64,000 nucleotides of DNA from Progne subis subis (GCA_022316685.1 JAKJHU010000026.1:3906501-3970500), one strand, 5' to 3'. Counted from the stretch's first letter, positions 36,616 to 49,510 are shown. The notes: generated from the letters alone by a model not told the origin. Program-made: numbers and translations.

Positions 36616-38495
36616 GTATATCCTCTCTGGTCTGACTGGGTCAGCTGACCTGTTTGTGTTCTTTACCAAGATTTTGTTCCCCCCTGGACTATTGGTGAAG
36701 AGACAGTACTCATGCTGTGCCAGCACTGCTCAGCAGAAGCCAAAAAACCCCACTGGCATTCATCAAAACATTTCTAGATATTAACACACAGCATTATGAG
36801 GGATCGTTTTGCTAGTAGCAATACCCAATTAAGTCTGAAGCTCTATTTAAAGGGCACAGGAAGAAATTAAAAATTCTACAACTACTAAAGCAAACAAACA
36901 CACTCTCCCTTATTTTTGAGGACTTGCTCTCGTTTCTTAAGATTCAAGTTAGGCTGGACTGTGAAGGTTAAGTAAGACCAATTCAAACTTAAACACCGTG
37001 ACATTAATTGCATTACAATACAACCACAAATAACATCTATCTTGATCAGCCGGGCAATATTATACGTGATTTCCACAGAGGTAATTCCTCAGTTTTTGCC
37101 CACTGCCTATTAAAAAAAGCTGAGAAAGATTGGGTGGCTACCCCTACTTTCTAGCTTTTTGATTACGGTACTTCAGAAAGAGAGAGCATTCTTTTGTTTC
37201 AAGGAGCATTAAGGAATGCCAGGGGTTCACCATAGGATATCTTGCAGGGATACCACTGCTAGCTAGAACTGTGTTGTCAAATAATGTGCTGCATATACCC
37301 CTCCTTTCAAGGAAAAGAAAATAAAAATTAAGTCCCCAAACCGTTAAAAACCTAAAGTAGATCTACTTCACCACACAAAACTTAATAAGTGAGGGATGAA
37401 AGAGGTTTTCCTTCCAATATTTTTGGCATCAAACACAAGCTTCCCTGTAACATTTCTCATATTTCTGTCAAGGGTAAGTGCTTCTGTTACTATCCCTTTT
37501 ATAGGATCTCTTAGGACCATTCATAGGGTAACTGACCACAGGAGCAAAAAAACTTATAACTCTCAATTGGAGACTTCTTTCCTCACAAGCCTAATGCACA
37601 TAAATCTTAAATAAAACAGATTTGATTTACCTTCTCAATCCCTTTCTAACCTCATCTCCAGGTTATTATTACATTAGAGGTGCTATTGAGCAAAATTACC
37701 TAACTTAAGCTTAGTGATTCAAGACTACAAAAAAATCACCAACAATAAAACCAGACAAACAAACAAACTAACAGAGTTGTTTTCCATACTTTCTATGGCT
37801 ACAGCTCATTTTATGAAGGCTTCTTTGATGGACTATAAGGACTTGGTTCTACTGATTTTCATTCTTTTTTATCAAAGGTGAATAAAGTAACATGAAATTA
37901 CTAAAATAAACTAAGATTCAAGCATGGGACAAATAACACTGCACACAGGTCAAAAATATCTACTAAATGATAACACAACATTGGGTAGAATTAAAATTAC
38001 TTCATTAAAGTCACATCCTTCGGATATAATGTTGCCTACAATCCACTTTCTAAATTATTACATCATTTTAATATGAGAGATATAAAGGAATATTTGATAA
38101 GTGGATTGCAATACTAATAGAGATACTACAGACTTTTTAAATGTACATATAAAATAGAGCCTACAACCAAAGGGCTTTATCTTCATTCATTTGTAAATGA
38201 ACAAATTTTATTTCATTTCATAAATGAAGTAATTTCATTACTAACTTCTAGGAACACTGAAATTGATGAATGTGGGAAGTTTCCACAACATATTTCCAGA
38301 ATATATCACCTTCTACAAGTACCTTCATCTATAGAGGCAAGAAAATCTAGGACAATCACTTTCAACTTTCATCTAATTTTGTCCAAACTTCCTAGTGTCA
38401 TATATCTATTGGCTGAATAATACCTAAATTGTAATTACAACTTTTCAGCCTTCAATGTCAACTTTTCCACAACATTCAATGGCATAGTATCAATG

Positions 38496-38551
<56 letters not shown>

Positions 38552-39963
38552 TATATATATATATTTTTAACCATACTTTCTTCATAAAACTACAATAATC
38601 CCTGCAAGTTTTTAAAATCATCTGTGACTAGAATAAACTTTTTTCCAGTTTATGTACATGGAGTTGTCCATAGTGCATAATAAACAATGTCTCCATGTCC
38701 TCAAAACCTAACTTTTTGAGCTATGGATAAAATTTGTTGAACTTTCAAGTGAATGTTGCACATGTAACCTTCATATCATAGTGCATAAACTTATTGCATT
38801 TATTGTAACTTGATACATCCTTCCTAAGCATCTTTCACAAAGAACATGGCAACATTTCCAAAGCACTTATCATCTTATCAACTTGCATATATATTACAGG
38901 TAAGTAAAATTTCTCCAAATTAGCTATTGACCAAGGTGTGATATATCTAGAATATCCCCTCTGAAAGTAATTAATTTGATTTTACTATTTCCAGAGCCAC
39001 AGAATTTACTGTAAGCTGTCCTAGTCTTTATTGGCACAGGCAGTCCAGATGAACTCTAGGGGCACTGCTATATTGTAACCTACCAAGTGCATTAAATAGA
39101 ACCAGGCAAGATTCAACACAGTTCAGATTATATTCTAATCATCACAGCAATGTGAAACATGCATTAATTATGTCACACATCAAGTTGTATTGATTGTCTA
39201 ATCACTTAACACTGTAAACCTTTGCCAAATGCATGTTAACAAATTATTGTCAAAAAGGTCAATCTTGTATAGCAAATTAAGTGATATTCCCTGTAAGTGG
39301 CACTACTTAGCCAAATTCACTTGGATGGAATTATATACAGATTCGTTTATTAGGAAAATAAGTGGTCTAATTTTTATTGAGAGTCCCCAGAAGATGATGA
39401 CTTGTGCAATCAGATGGCTTCTTTAAGCTATTGAACTTGGATGTTAGCATCTTGAATGTCACTTTGAAACTCCCTGGTTTGAATGCAACACCTTGTTGGG
39501 CTTACTCAAATTGACATGTCATCAGGTGGCGAGAAGAAATGGAATTTTAGAAACAGACTTTACCTTTTCAAAAGTTTGTCAGGGCTCCCAGATATTTTTC
39601 TGAGAATGCCAGCATTGGCAACAAACTCTTTTTCTTATGGGTAACAAAGCCTGAATAATTTTCCACCAAGTAAGGCTCGGCAAATATTAAATGTTGTTCT
39701 TAACTTCCATAAGAAAGAAAGGGGAGGCAGAATTGCTCAAAAGTATTTACAAAATCTTGGCAAGATGTGGTAGAATTAACTAACATGAAATAGCTGGGGG
39801 GAGTTAGGAGGAGAAAAAAGGTTTCTCTTAAACTAGAGAGAAAAAGGAAATAATAGCAAAAGTCAACACAATACAAAAAGTTTTCCTTATAAAAATTAAT
39901 TTAAGTTTCTCCGAAGTATTTAACATACAACAATGCTGATTAATGAAAGCTCTGAAGCTCTAA
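36616..39963. other. AT-rich non-coding DNA, no gene seen
   Basis: Unique-looking sequence apart from the A53 tract and adjoining TA repeat at 38,496-38,566. No recognisable gene. Confidence 0.55.
38496..38566 (+). repeat. A53 homopolymer followed by (TA)n
   Basis: An uninterrupted run of about 53 A bases (38,496-38,548) continues into GTATATATATATATAT and T5. No retroposed body is recognisable upstream. Exact length is unlikely to be reliable in an assembly. Confidence 0.9.
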
Positions 39964-39968
39964 GGACA

Positions 39969-41510
39969 TGTAGTGGTTTCACGTTTGCCAAATTCTGGTT
40001 GCCAAATTTAGTGTAGCGGTCTTATGATTTATTCTCTTTTTCTGGGAGAAGGATGAGGAGAAAAGCAAAGCAGGCTCAAGCTTAAAAATAAACAAATTGT
40101 TTTATTAACACACATTAAAAGAATAGAAAAAGAAAGTTAGGGAAAAAGCTAAAACAGAATGAAACTCAAAAAACACTCTTCCCTCCCTCTACAAACTGTT
40201 CACTTTCCTACAAAACAACAAAAAGAGACAAAACCTGTGATTTTCAGTTGGTTTCACCATTTGAAAATAGTCTTTCATCAATCTTTAGGATAGAAGAAGA
40301 GTCTGTTTTAGAGTCATGGATCTCACTGACAAACTAAAACAGTTTTCTTGTGGGTTTTAACTGTCACAAAAACAGCCACCTGGGGAAACCTGCCTTTGTG
40401 ACCCCTCCCATTAGCAGTTTCCCAAGCTGCTTATGGGTCATGGGTCTTAGACTTTTGCATACTGGGGTGTCAGCTTTTAAAGATTAATAACTCCAAAGGC
40501 AAAGGAATCTTCATCTCAAGGAACAGAGATATTGTCCTACTTCTTTACTGGCACAGAGGGCTTCTCTATCGCTGTTTAAGCATTTTATGGGATTAATATC
40601 ACTTAGTCCATATCACAATATCACAAACACTTTTGTTCAAATCCACACACAAATCTAAAAAATCATCTCCCCAAATGCATATCTTTCCCATGATTTAAAG
40701 GTATAATCTAAATATAGAGTTCATTTTCATGGCTCAATAAAATGGAATGACAAACTCCTCAACCCCCCTGTCCCAATAGTCTTTTTAGTCTCACTCCACT
40801 GATTTCATGCGGTTTCTTCTCTATGTTCATTCTGTCCCTTTTTTCCTCTCTCAGAGAAGGGTTAGGCTTCATGTTGCCAGGAAAGGTTTAAATCTGCCCA
40901 GATTCTTTGTCTCTCTCGCTGCAGCTCATGGAGTTAGATGTTCAAGCCTTCGCTGGTGGCGGGGGAGAACCCGTGCAGAAAGATCAGAGAGCAGAGCACC
41001 TGGGCTGTCCAGAACCAAAAAAAAAAAAAAAAAACAAAAAACAAACAACCAAAAACCCCACAACGGGCAGGATCACAAATGCCTTTTTTGCCCACCCCTC
41101 AGTTTACATTGGGGCGGCCCCAGCCCAGCCAGGCCCGTAGCTGGTATCAGGTCCCGGCCGGCAGAGCCTGCCTGTTCCCCGTGCTGGCAGCAGATGGATC
41201 CGGAGGCACAGCCCGGCCAGGGCCGCTCCTCTGGGCACGGCTCAGCCCGGCCCCGGCTGCCTGGCCAGGGCGGTGGGGACTGGCCGACCCCCGGCTGCTG
41301 TACAGTGTTATCTCTCTCTCTCTGGCCAAAGGGAAAAGGGCTGACCTGCAGGAAATTAGGGCTTTTATATGGGTACTGCCCAAAGTCTCATTTTACATTC
41401 TCAGTGGTCAAAACAGATGCCAATATTCCAAACCAGCCTTCTGAAAGGTCCCTGTCCTTTCTAAAGCAATTCCTCCATAACTAAAAACCAAACTGTGCCA
41501 ACCTATGACA
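39969..41510 (-). mobile_element. 1.54-kb solo LTR, minus strand, intact target duplication
   Basis: On the minus strand it begins TGTCATAGGTTGGCACAG and ends AAACCACTACA. The pentamer GGACA lies immediately outside both ends (39,964-39,968 and 41,511-41,515). TATAAAAG is the complement of 41,362-41,369. A poly(A) signal AATAAA is the complement of 40,101-40,106. The GC-rich, CpG-containing central part (about 41,090-41,310) and a poly(A) run (about 41,019-41,036, poly(T) in LTR sense) are notable. A 5-bp duplication fits many retroviral classes including ERVL. The homologous copy at 10,909 has lost more features, so this one seems younger. The 225- and 168-codon plus-strand frames (40,807-41,484; 40,938-41,444) are antisense chance frames. 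Confidence 0.95.
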
Positions 41511-41515
41511 GGACA

Positions 41516-42254
41516 TATTTCAAAACCAAATTTCTACTGGAGGATTAAATCTGCATTCACTGATACAATAGTTATTTTTAAGTTTCTTCTAAAAGTGAGT
41601 GTACTAAAAAAGCAGGAATTATAATAATAATTCTACAGTTCGATAATACCTTTCTTCCATTCATGTAAATATTAAAAGTCTTGATCGATACTACATGAAG
41701 AGAAATATAATTTCAAAACCATGATTTTTAGGATAAGAGACGAGGCTGTACCAAAACGTTACCACGCCCAAACCCCATTTTCTTCCATAAAATGGTGGCA
41801 GCAATATGTTGGAAATAAAGATAGTTCAAGGTGTCCTGGAAGAGTTTGATAACCTGATTAAAAGTACATGAAGTCATCGTTTTGAAGTGTAGAAATCAAT
41901 GCTTGATTTTCAAGGAAGGAAAGAGTCTACTTCAGCATAAACCCAAATTTTGTGAAGCAGTGGCTGTAATAGACAGTACCTTTTTAATGGAATTGTAAAT
42001 TGTTAATTTCCCAAAATTTATCCAAGTATTTAAATAGGTATTACTTGTATAATTAAAAGCACTCTTTGTTTTGTAATGAAAGCTGCAAAAAACCCCCAGA
42101 GTATTAATAAAATAATGTAATAATTGTAATAACATTGCAAAGAAGGTAAAAATGAATTTTCCCCATAATTTGAGTGTGTACATAAATAAAATTAGCATAT
42201 AAAATGTACTTGCAGGCATAACAATTCTATACCAAAGAAACCAAGATATATGGT
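41516..42254. other. AT-rich non-coding DNA, no gene seen
   Basis: Unique-looking spacer between the LTR and a CR1 fragment. No features recognised. Confidence 0.55.
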
Positions 42255-42680
42255 TGTTGGTTGGAGCAATTCTCCTATGAAGAAAGGCTGAGAGAGGTGA
42301 AAAAGTTCAGTTTGGAAAAGAGAAGGCCTCAGGAAGACCTTATTGTGGCCTTTCCGTATCTATAAGTGGGGCTTATGATAAAGGCACCTTTTATCAAGGC
42401 CTGTAGTGACAGAACAAAAGGCAGTTTGTACTGTCACTACAGTACAGTCCTTGATAAAATTACAGTTCTAATCCATTTATATTGAACATGAGGAAGAAAA
42501 TCTTTTAAGATAAAGATGGTGATAATTGGAACGAGTTGCAGAGAAATGGTCTTCAAGAGCAGGGTGGATGGGGCTTTGAGAAAACTGGTCTAGAAGAAGG
42601 TGTTCTTGCCCATGGCATGGAGTTGGAACTTTACAAGTCCATTCTCACTCAAATCATTCAAACATTCTATGACTTCCTGT
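42255..42680 (+). mobile_element. CR1 LINE 3' fragment, plus orientation
   Basis: Clear CR1 sense phrases in order: CTCCTATGAAGAAAGGCTGA, TCAGTTTGGAAAAGAGAAGG, GACCTTATTGTGGCCTTTCC, GAGGAAGAAAATCTTTTAAG, GGTGGATGGGGCTTTGAGAA, GTCTAGAAGAAGGTGTTCTT, GCCCATGGCATGGAGTTGGA and a terminal CATTCTATGACTTC. It covers the end of the RT ORF and the 3' UTR, 5'-truncated and non-coding. An inverted duplication occupies the middle (42,389-42,459). Confidence 0.9.
42389..42459. repeat. Foldback inverted repeat within CR1
   Basis: Arm 1 (42,389-42,412) is TTTTATCAAGG plus CCTGTAGTGACAG. Arm 2 (42,431-42,459) is its reverse complement with about five extra bases in the middle. The loop is 18 bases. Arm 1 corresponds to normal CR1 sequence; arm 2 replaces what CR1 should have next. 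That fits a strand-switch or snap-back copying event rather than an original part of the LINE. The RNA or DNA could form a long hairpin. Confidence 0.9.
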
Positions 42681-43304
42681 AGTAAAGAAGTGATTATTTC
42701 TACAGTTAAAGACTGAAAAAATGTGAAAAATGAGCTTTCTTAAAGAGACTAACTTAAGCATATAGTCTTTTAATGAGTTCCCTATTAAGGAAGCACCAAG
42801 GAAATCCATAACATATATAGGGTTACACACAGGACTTCAGAAATTTTAAGATTTTTTTTTTCCTTCTTTAGTCCTAAACCATGATTAATTAAAAAAAAAC
42901 CCCACAATCATAATCATTCTCTAGACACATTCTGTGGCAATTAGTATGTGAATCACAGTTCTGTTTTTCCTATTAATATACACCCTAATTGATTTTTAAA
43001 AATTAGAAATGTAACAAGCTATAATCAAGCTGAAAGGTTTTATTTCTGTCTGCAGTGGATTGACTCTTATTTTTCCACCTCAGCAGAGGAGGGGAGAAAG
43101 TAAAACTAAAAATCTTGTGCTTCACAATAAAAACAGAAAGATCACCATAACATCCAAAACCAAACTTGATGAAAAGGAACTTGATGAAAATTAATTTAAT
43201 TTTCTGGCAACTAAAAATAAAGTAGGATGCTAAGAAAATATAAAAAATAAATAAACCACATTTTCTCCTCCTTCTCCTTCTCCCTCACAAGGTGACACAA
43301 GGCG
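42681..43304. other. AT-rich non-coding DNA, no gene seen
   Basis: Spacer between two oppositely oriented CR1 fragments. It has an A9C4 junction near 42,891-42,903 and a (CTTCTC)-like pyrimidine patch near 43,265-43,285. Confidence 0.55.
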
Positions 43305-43868
43305 ATTGGGAAAAACCTGGATGATTGAAGTTGGAAGGGACCTCCTGAGATCATGTGGTACAGCCCTACTCTGCTCTGACAAGGACACTCATAGCTGGGT
43401 GTGCAGGATCACGTCCAGGCAGTGTTGAATATGCCAAACAATCTCTCCGGGAAACCTGTGCTCAGTCATGCTTACAGTAGAAAGTGTTTCCTGATGTTCA
43501 GAGTAAACCTTCTGTGTTGTATATTGTGCACATTGCTTCTCATCACCACTGTACAGAGAAGCAGTCTCCACTGCCTTTGTAGGTTTGCTTCAGGTATTTT
43601 ATGCACATTGATGAGATCTCATGGAGTTCTGTCTTCTTCAGCCTTGACAGTCTCAGCTCTTTCAGTTTTTCTTTGTAGGCAAGGTGCTCCAGTCCTTTTG
43701 TCAACCTTGTGACCTTGTGACCCTTTCCAATTAGTTCATGTCCTTGCAGTTCTCAGGAGCACTGAAGTGAACAAAGAACTCCAGGTTCAGTCCCACCAGT
43801 GCTGAGTAGAGGGGAAAGATCACCTCCTTTAACCCAGGGAAAACACTCCTCTTACTTCAGCTCAGGAC
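43305..43868 (-). mobile_element. CR1 LINE 3' fragment, minus orientation
   Basis: Antisense CR1 phrases on the plus strand: GAAGTTGGAAGGGACCTCCT, GATCACGTCCAGGCAGTGTT, TTGATGAGATCTCATGGAGT, TTCAGCCTTGACAGTCTCAG, GGTGCTCCAGTCCTTTTGTC, AACTCCAGGTTCAGTCCCAC and GAGTAGAGGGGAAAGATCAC. These run from the 3' end backwards into the RT coding part. It has many indels and is not coding. The opposing frames at 43,389-43,712 belong to this fragment. Confidence 0.85.
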
Positions 43869-44661
43869 GCACAAGTTACACATTCAGCTTTTAAAGTGCA
43901 TTTGTGAAAAATACAAAGCTAAAGGTCAACTTCTAGGTTTTTAGCATGCTGTAATGGATGAAGGCATATGTGCTTAATCTAGCATCTTGTCCAGAGTAAG
44001 ACAGAAGAATCATTGGGGCATGAAGCCATAACCTCTGGAGAGCTAAACACAGTCATTAATCACTGCACCACATTCATTTTTGTCTTCTGCTTTCCAAGAT
44101 GGAAGTGCTGACAGAAACAGATTTCATTGTTTGTTTACTGCATAAATTAAGTTCAAAACACCATCACACCTTGTTGGTGATGGGGGAAGAAAAGCTAAAT
44201 AGTTGATTTTACTTAAAGGAGTGAATGTCTCATGAATCTATTTCACAAGATAAAAGAGCATCTCTACTCAAGGTTGCTGGTTGACAGACAGATTAGACCA
44301 GCTAGAACCCAAATTTATCATTATTCCACACTTCTAAAGTAAGACTGGTGATGAATATCCAGGTCATAACAGAAAGATGTTCTAGTTGACAAACACATTC
44401 TTTAACTTGCTTAGTGTTCTTACAATCAGCAGCAGAGGACAAGGAAGAATAAAAATGGAAGCCTCAACATTCTCCTTGACAGGGGTGAGCTGGCTGTGCA
44501 GAGATACTAAATTGTCATTAATCTGGCTATCCTGTTTTGTGAATAACAAAAGGAATAAACTGCACACTATCTTTGCATGGTAAAATGTACCCGACCCAAG
44601 CTTGCAATTTCTCATCTCTGCCAATAACCTTCTAAAACAACGATTTACTTAAAAAGAAAGG

Positions 44662-44696
<35 letters not shown>

Positions 44697-44710
44697 AAAA
44701 AAAAAAAAAA
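44662..44710 (+). repeat. A33-GG-A14 tract
   Basis: A 33-base A run, GG, then 14 A. Simple low complexity. Confidence 0.9.
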
Positions 44711-45539
44711 TTAAGTAGTAAGAAGATCTGTCTTTGCATAACTAATTAAAAAAACCCAAAAAAACATGTAATGCAGTTGTGAAAATATGTTCCTTTTTAA
44801 TTTCAACTGTAAAAGTTTTTATTTTATGCAGCATACAGTGGAACTTACAAAAAAAGAGGAGGAAATTTATTTTCTTATATGCATAAAGAGGATTGTTATT
44901 GCATTGCATGAATGGTGGCAGTTGCAAGCTTCAGATGTGCTGTGAACACCTTCAGAAAAGGGGTGTGATGGTGTGTGTGCAGGAATTCTGAGATGTGTTT
45001 ATCTTTGGGTTTGTAGGGATTTTTTTCCAGACAATGCACGTAGCTAAATAACCAAATAGACATCTAGATATATTTTATAAGCTAATAAAATATGTTTGGA
45101 TAATGGCTTTGCCTAGAACCATGTCCTCAGTCCACCAGCGTGCCTATGTTTCGGATAAACAAATGAAATTCAGGTCAAGCCTAGGAATCAGCAGCCCTGC
45201 TCTTTTTAAGTGAAGACTGAGATACTGTAATACCAGTTAGATCACTTTTCTATCTCTCAAAATAACACTAATATTTTGCTCCCAAATTCCACTTGTCTTG
45301 ACAAAGCCTTCTATGTTCCTAAAGTTACAGCACACTTTCTTAGTAGATAAACTTGGTCTGACTATTATTTCTTATTAAGCAACATCCTTAAGACAATAGC
45401 TGAAGGAGGATTAAAAATAATTTTCCAAGGTGAATTTAAGCACTGGTTCTTCTGTTGACAACTAGCTAGGAAGTAAAAACTCCAGTGTTTACATGTTCAA
45501 AAGTGGACATAAAGCTTTTGCCTTTTATGAAAGTAAACT

Positions 45540-45840
45540 GCAGACACTCATCACTACTTCTTTAATATGGACTAGCACTGGACAGCACATTTTCTCCCAG
45601 TACATAGTGGTTAATTGTGAATTGGCTCCAGAGACTGCAAGGCTAAGATGACTGCAGCCATCTTCTCTTTGTTAGACCTTTCTGAAAGGTCAAGTATAAG
45701 CAGAAGGACAAAATGCTTCTTGGATCTATAGTTTCTATGGAGTTCCAGCCATCATTATAAATCAATAAAGATTTACACTGCTTAGTAGTGAAAGTCATGC
45801 ATTAATTATGACAGCTTCAATATATTTAGCTTTTTGCAAT
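45540..45840. promoter_or_regulatory. Candidate conserved non-coding element
   Basis: Balanced, homopolymer-free sequence with TAAT cores (GTTAATTGTG, GCATTAATTATGACA), a near-palindromic CTTTCTGAAAGG and CTGCAG sites. Composition resembles vertebrate non-coding conserved elements. No coding potential. Weak evidence. Confidence 0.2.
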
Positions 45841-46335
45841 GTTTATATGAGGTCTGAAGAGAGATTACAATCGTGCAAACATATTACATCTATGGTTAAT
45901 TTTTCACCAAATACTTACAGTAAAACTCAAATGATTTCTAACTGTTTCCTCCAATTCCTTAATTGTTATTTCAATTCCTATTTTCTTTTTTCTTTCTAAA
46001 CTTTAAAAAAAAATATTTAATATCTTTTCCTCAACACTGAGTTATACTGTTCCATTTTGATACTCTTTTGGTCTCAGTTAGGGATTGGGGAAGGAAAACT
46101 GTATGGGGGAAAGAAAAACAAAAAGTTCAGAATTCCTGCTACATCACTGAAATCTTAGTCATATCAGATTTAGGTCCAATACACAATACATCAATAATTT
46201 GAGCTCAAAGTGATTTTCCAAACCATTTTTCCAACATTCTTCCAGATTACAGTAACTAGAGATCAGATGAGGACAATGTAAGAGCATGCCATTGCAAAAG
46301 AAATATTAAACTACTGCCTAAGTTTATATCTAAAC

Positions 46336-46375
46336 TTTAGATAGTCTAATAAAGATTTAGATAGTCTGATAAAGA
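46336..46375 (+). repeat. 20-bp tandem pair, one mismatch
   Basis: TTTAGATAGTCTAATAAAGA is followed directly by TTTAGATAGTCTGATAAAGA and then a partial third unit. Confidence 0.9.
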
Positions 46376-48734
46376 TTTATGATTAGACTTGTCATCAGGT
46401 TTATCATTAGGAGGAAACACTGTCTTAAAATCTAACAGTATGTTTTAAGCATTTTAGTTTTCATTTGTACCACAAATTTCCTGCAATTATCTAAGGTTTT
46501 TATCCAAGACAGGCACGTTATGTTTGAGCTGTGCTATGAAGTGCTACAGCTGTCTTTTACAGTATCTTTCTTTTGAATTCTAATTTGTTACAAAACATTC
46601 AAAAGTATCCTATGATTGTTCATTAATTGTTAGATTGAATATCTCTTGCATTCTTGCTTGTGGTACAACAGGACAGGATGAGACAGCAAGGTCCATATGA
46701 CAGCAAAGATGGATTGGAGAACCCAGAGAACTATTTCATAACAAAGGAAACAAGCTGTCTGAGGATTTCCCAGTTTTCTGTCATCTGTATCATCCTATGT
46801 TAGATCTGTGGCAAGCTCTAAGTGATAGATTTTTGAGAGAAACTGAAATAGTATCTTGTATTTTTTCATGTTTATATACTTATTAAGGCAGAAGTGTAAA
46901 CAAGAAATTATTGCAGAGCTTCTAGTCACTAGAACACTATTAATTGATTTTCACATTAGCCACTTTCAACACTCCAGGCACCATCTATGGGGTTTACAGT
47001 GACTCACTCTGAAAAATGAAACCCCAGCACCTCAATACTGATTTTGCAACAAAGAAAATAGTTTCAGCAAATTTGATAATTAAGCACAAATAGGAAATTT
47101 CATTCAGTTTCACGAAGTTACATTTTTTATTTTAGTGTCTCTCTTCTGCTTTTTTTTAATATGTAGAATGAGAGGAAGTAACTGCACAGGGTCTGCAAGT
47201 GAAAAGTGAAAAAGTAGGCTATAAGGTACAGGACTGCAGCACTTTTCATACCACTTTCTTTTTTATGCTCATCTCCTAGTCATGTTAGTCCCTTTCCACA
47301 CTGTTACCCTGACACCACAAGTCACCTTTCTATACGTGTACATGTGTGTGAAGCATTTATCAAGCTCTTCATAGGAGAAAAAAAAAAAAAAAAAAATCCA
47401 CCTTTAACAAGGGAGATCAAGGTTCACAAACATATGGGAGTAGAGAAACAACTATTGCAGCTGCTCCTCTGAAGGAACAAGACTCTATTTATTTTTTATT
47501 TCTTCTTTTGTTTTCCAATTTCCTTTTGTCACCTGGGGCCAGCTTTCCTCTAACAATTTTTCTGCATTTCCAGAATTTTGATATCTCAAGATTTATCCCT
47601 ATGAAAAGAAAACTGTCCAGGGGATATGTAATCCCAGACTTGTAAAAGCTGCAGCTCTTACTTTATAGTGTAGATACAATTTGCTGTACAAAAGTAGTAA
47701 AATGTCTTTGAAATGGAAGCAAATAAAACCTGTGGAATGAGTCAGGGATCATAAACACAGGAACAGCTATACTCACCCACTCGTGTGTAATTCATTTTGT
47801 TGAGAACATAACCTGAAAAGAAACATTTTCCCTTGCAACAGTTGCTGTACCGTACCTGTTGCATTCCTAAGATATAAAAATACTTGGTTATACACTTACA
47901 GTAGTTACAGCACAAAGCCATATAAATAATTTTAAGCTTTTGTTTCTTTGTGTACAGCTCTTTCATTTGCTCTTAATTACTTCTGATGGTGCAAGTGTCC
48001 ACAACCATAAAGATATCAGGCATAAAACAAAACAAAAAAAAAATCACAGTTATGACTGGGCTGTTGCACTCAAATGCATCTTACAAGTTTTTCTCCATGT
48101 GTTGTTGTTTCTAGTGGCATACACACAACTGAGAGGGAGAGGTGCTTCAAAGAAAGCCTATTGAATCTACTGAGGGCATCTGGCAGAACTGATGTTCTTC
48201 TTCACCCTAAAGATTAGCACATCAGCCTGTGTTCCTTCTATATGAATATAAATATTTTTTTTTCACCTGCCTCTTAATAATCACTTTAAGTTTGCCACAA
48301 CATTTGGGTAAAATTCATGTCTAGCTTAATAGCAGAAAACCCCCGTATTATCTTATTGAAAACATATATAAATCAGCTACTTCAATGATGCATGTCATAC
48401 AAAGACAAAAGTAGTTATTTTATAGTGTAGTCTCAGAACTTGTCTAGATTTGAAAAACTCCTGAAAGACAAAGCAAGTCAATATATTTTTTTCAGGGCAA
48501 AATATATTTTTCCCCTAAAGTTATGGGTTTTTTTTTTCCCTGTCAAATACTTGATGTCTTCTAATGTGAAACTCCACAGAAATCCTTTTTTAAATTACAA
48601 GTTTCATCAGAAGTCCTTTAAAGACCAAGAGGCAGTATTTCTCAAATATTCTCATTATTTAGAAGAAAATATTAATAAAATTTTGCAAACGACATTAAAT
48701 AATTCCTTTAAAGCACAAATAAGTCTACTTTCAG

Positions 48735-48798
48735 AAAGGACTTGATGTTCCTTGTGATACCCTTCCAGTTCAGAATATTCTGTGATTCTGTGAAGGTA
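48735..48798 (+). mobile_element. CR1 LINE 3' tail, plus orientation
   Basis: GGACTTGATGTTCCTTGTGA, ACCCTTCCAGTTCAGAATAT and the terminal microsatellite TTCTGTGATTCTGTGA are the last 60 or so bases of a CR1. Severely 5'-truncated. Confidence 0.8.
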
Positions 48799-49348
48799 GC
48801 TTTGCACATGTCATAACTGCCCTCCACCTTCAAGAAAATGGTATCACAGTGATATTGCAAGCCCTACCTACCTTCTATGAAAACAGAACTCATGGGGAAC
48901 TGAGGAGTAACAATTGTGGTTTTACTGTCTATAGGGATATTCAAGGTCTTGGATATTCTAGAAAAGCATTTTAAGGCTTTACTAAGCTAGAATTTTTATA
49001 TTCATATCCTACTTGCCAGCCAACATTTTGGAGTGTTAAATGCACAGTGTAGACATTTATGTTTATTTTCCTCACACAGAAAAACAGACATGATAAAACC
49101 AAAATCAACATTTGAAAAAGACTCTGAGCTACCTATCAATTTGGAATCCCCACTCAATCTTCCTGATTTTGAAATGTGTACTTCATTTGTTGGTAATATA
49201 TCTTGTTCCTTTCTTCAGGCCATAAAGCACTGATAAAAGCAGCTGAACAGTATTAAAATATCTGTGAAAATTTTTATCTGATCCAATGATGCTTAAAAAA
49301 AAAAAAATCCTGATTGACAGAGAGCTGAAATAAAAACACTATGGCATT

Positions 49349-49375
49349 AAAAAAAAAAAAAAAAGAAAAAAAAAA
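49349..49375 (+). repeat. A16-G-A10 tract
   Basis: Simple A-rich low complexity. Confidence 0.9.
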
Positions 49376-49510
49376 GGGATATGATCTATGAAGACATGAG
49401 AGTAGCTATTTTTTTCTCAAAAAAGTCAATGAGTTAAGAGGAAGACTTAATCATCATGATTAACTTTACTGATCCTTTTGCATAACATAGAACCAAAACC
49501 CCCAAACTGA

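Larger units (their letters stand above)
43869..48734. other. AT-rich non-coding DNA, no gene seen
   Basis: Long unique-looking stretch with A tracts at 44,662-44,710 and 47,378-47,396 and a 20-bp tandem pair at 46,336-46,375. A homopolymer-poor part (45,540-45,840) is listed separately as a possible regulatory element. Frames of up to 101 codons look random. Confidence 0.55.

Noticed and set aside
36302..36726. Three overlapping minus-strand frames of 97-109 codons, echoed at 21,187-21,493 and 58,738-59,133
   Set aside because: All are translations of the antisense strand of the ~0.38-kb LTR family. The repeated peptides come from the repeat, not from a conserved gene.
40807..41484. 225-codon plus-strand open frame, the longest in the window
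   Set aside because: It lies wholly inside the 1.54-kb LTR, antisense to it. It gains its length from the GC-rich core and a poly(A) run, and has no recognisable domain.
39969..41510. The LTRs at 10,909 and 39,969 as the two ends of one 30-kb provirus
   Set aside because: The right-hand copy has its own perfect GGACA duplication on both sides, so it is an independent solo LTR. The DNA between shows no retroviral genes.
42389..42459. MicroRNA precursor
   Set aside because: The hairpin is explained by an inverted duplication within a CR1 remnant. There is no independent sign of microRNA function.
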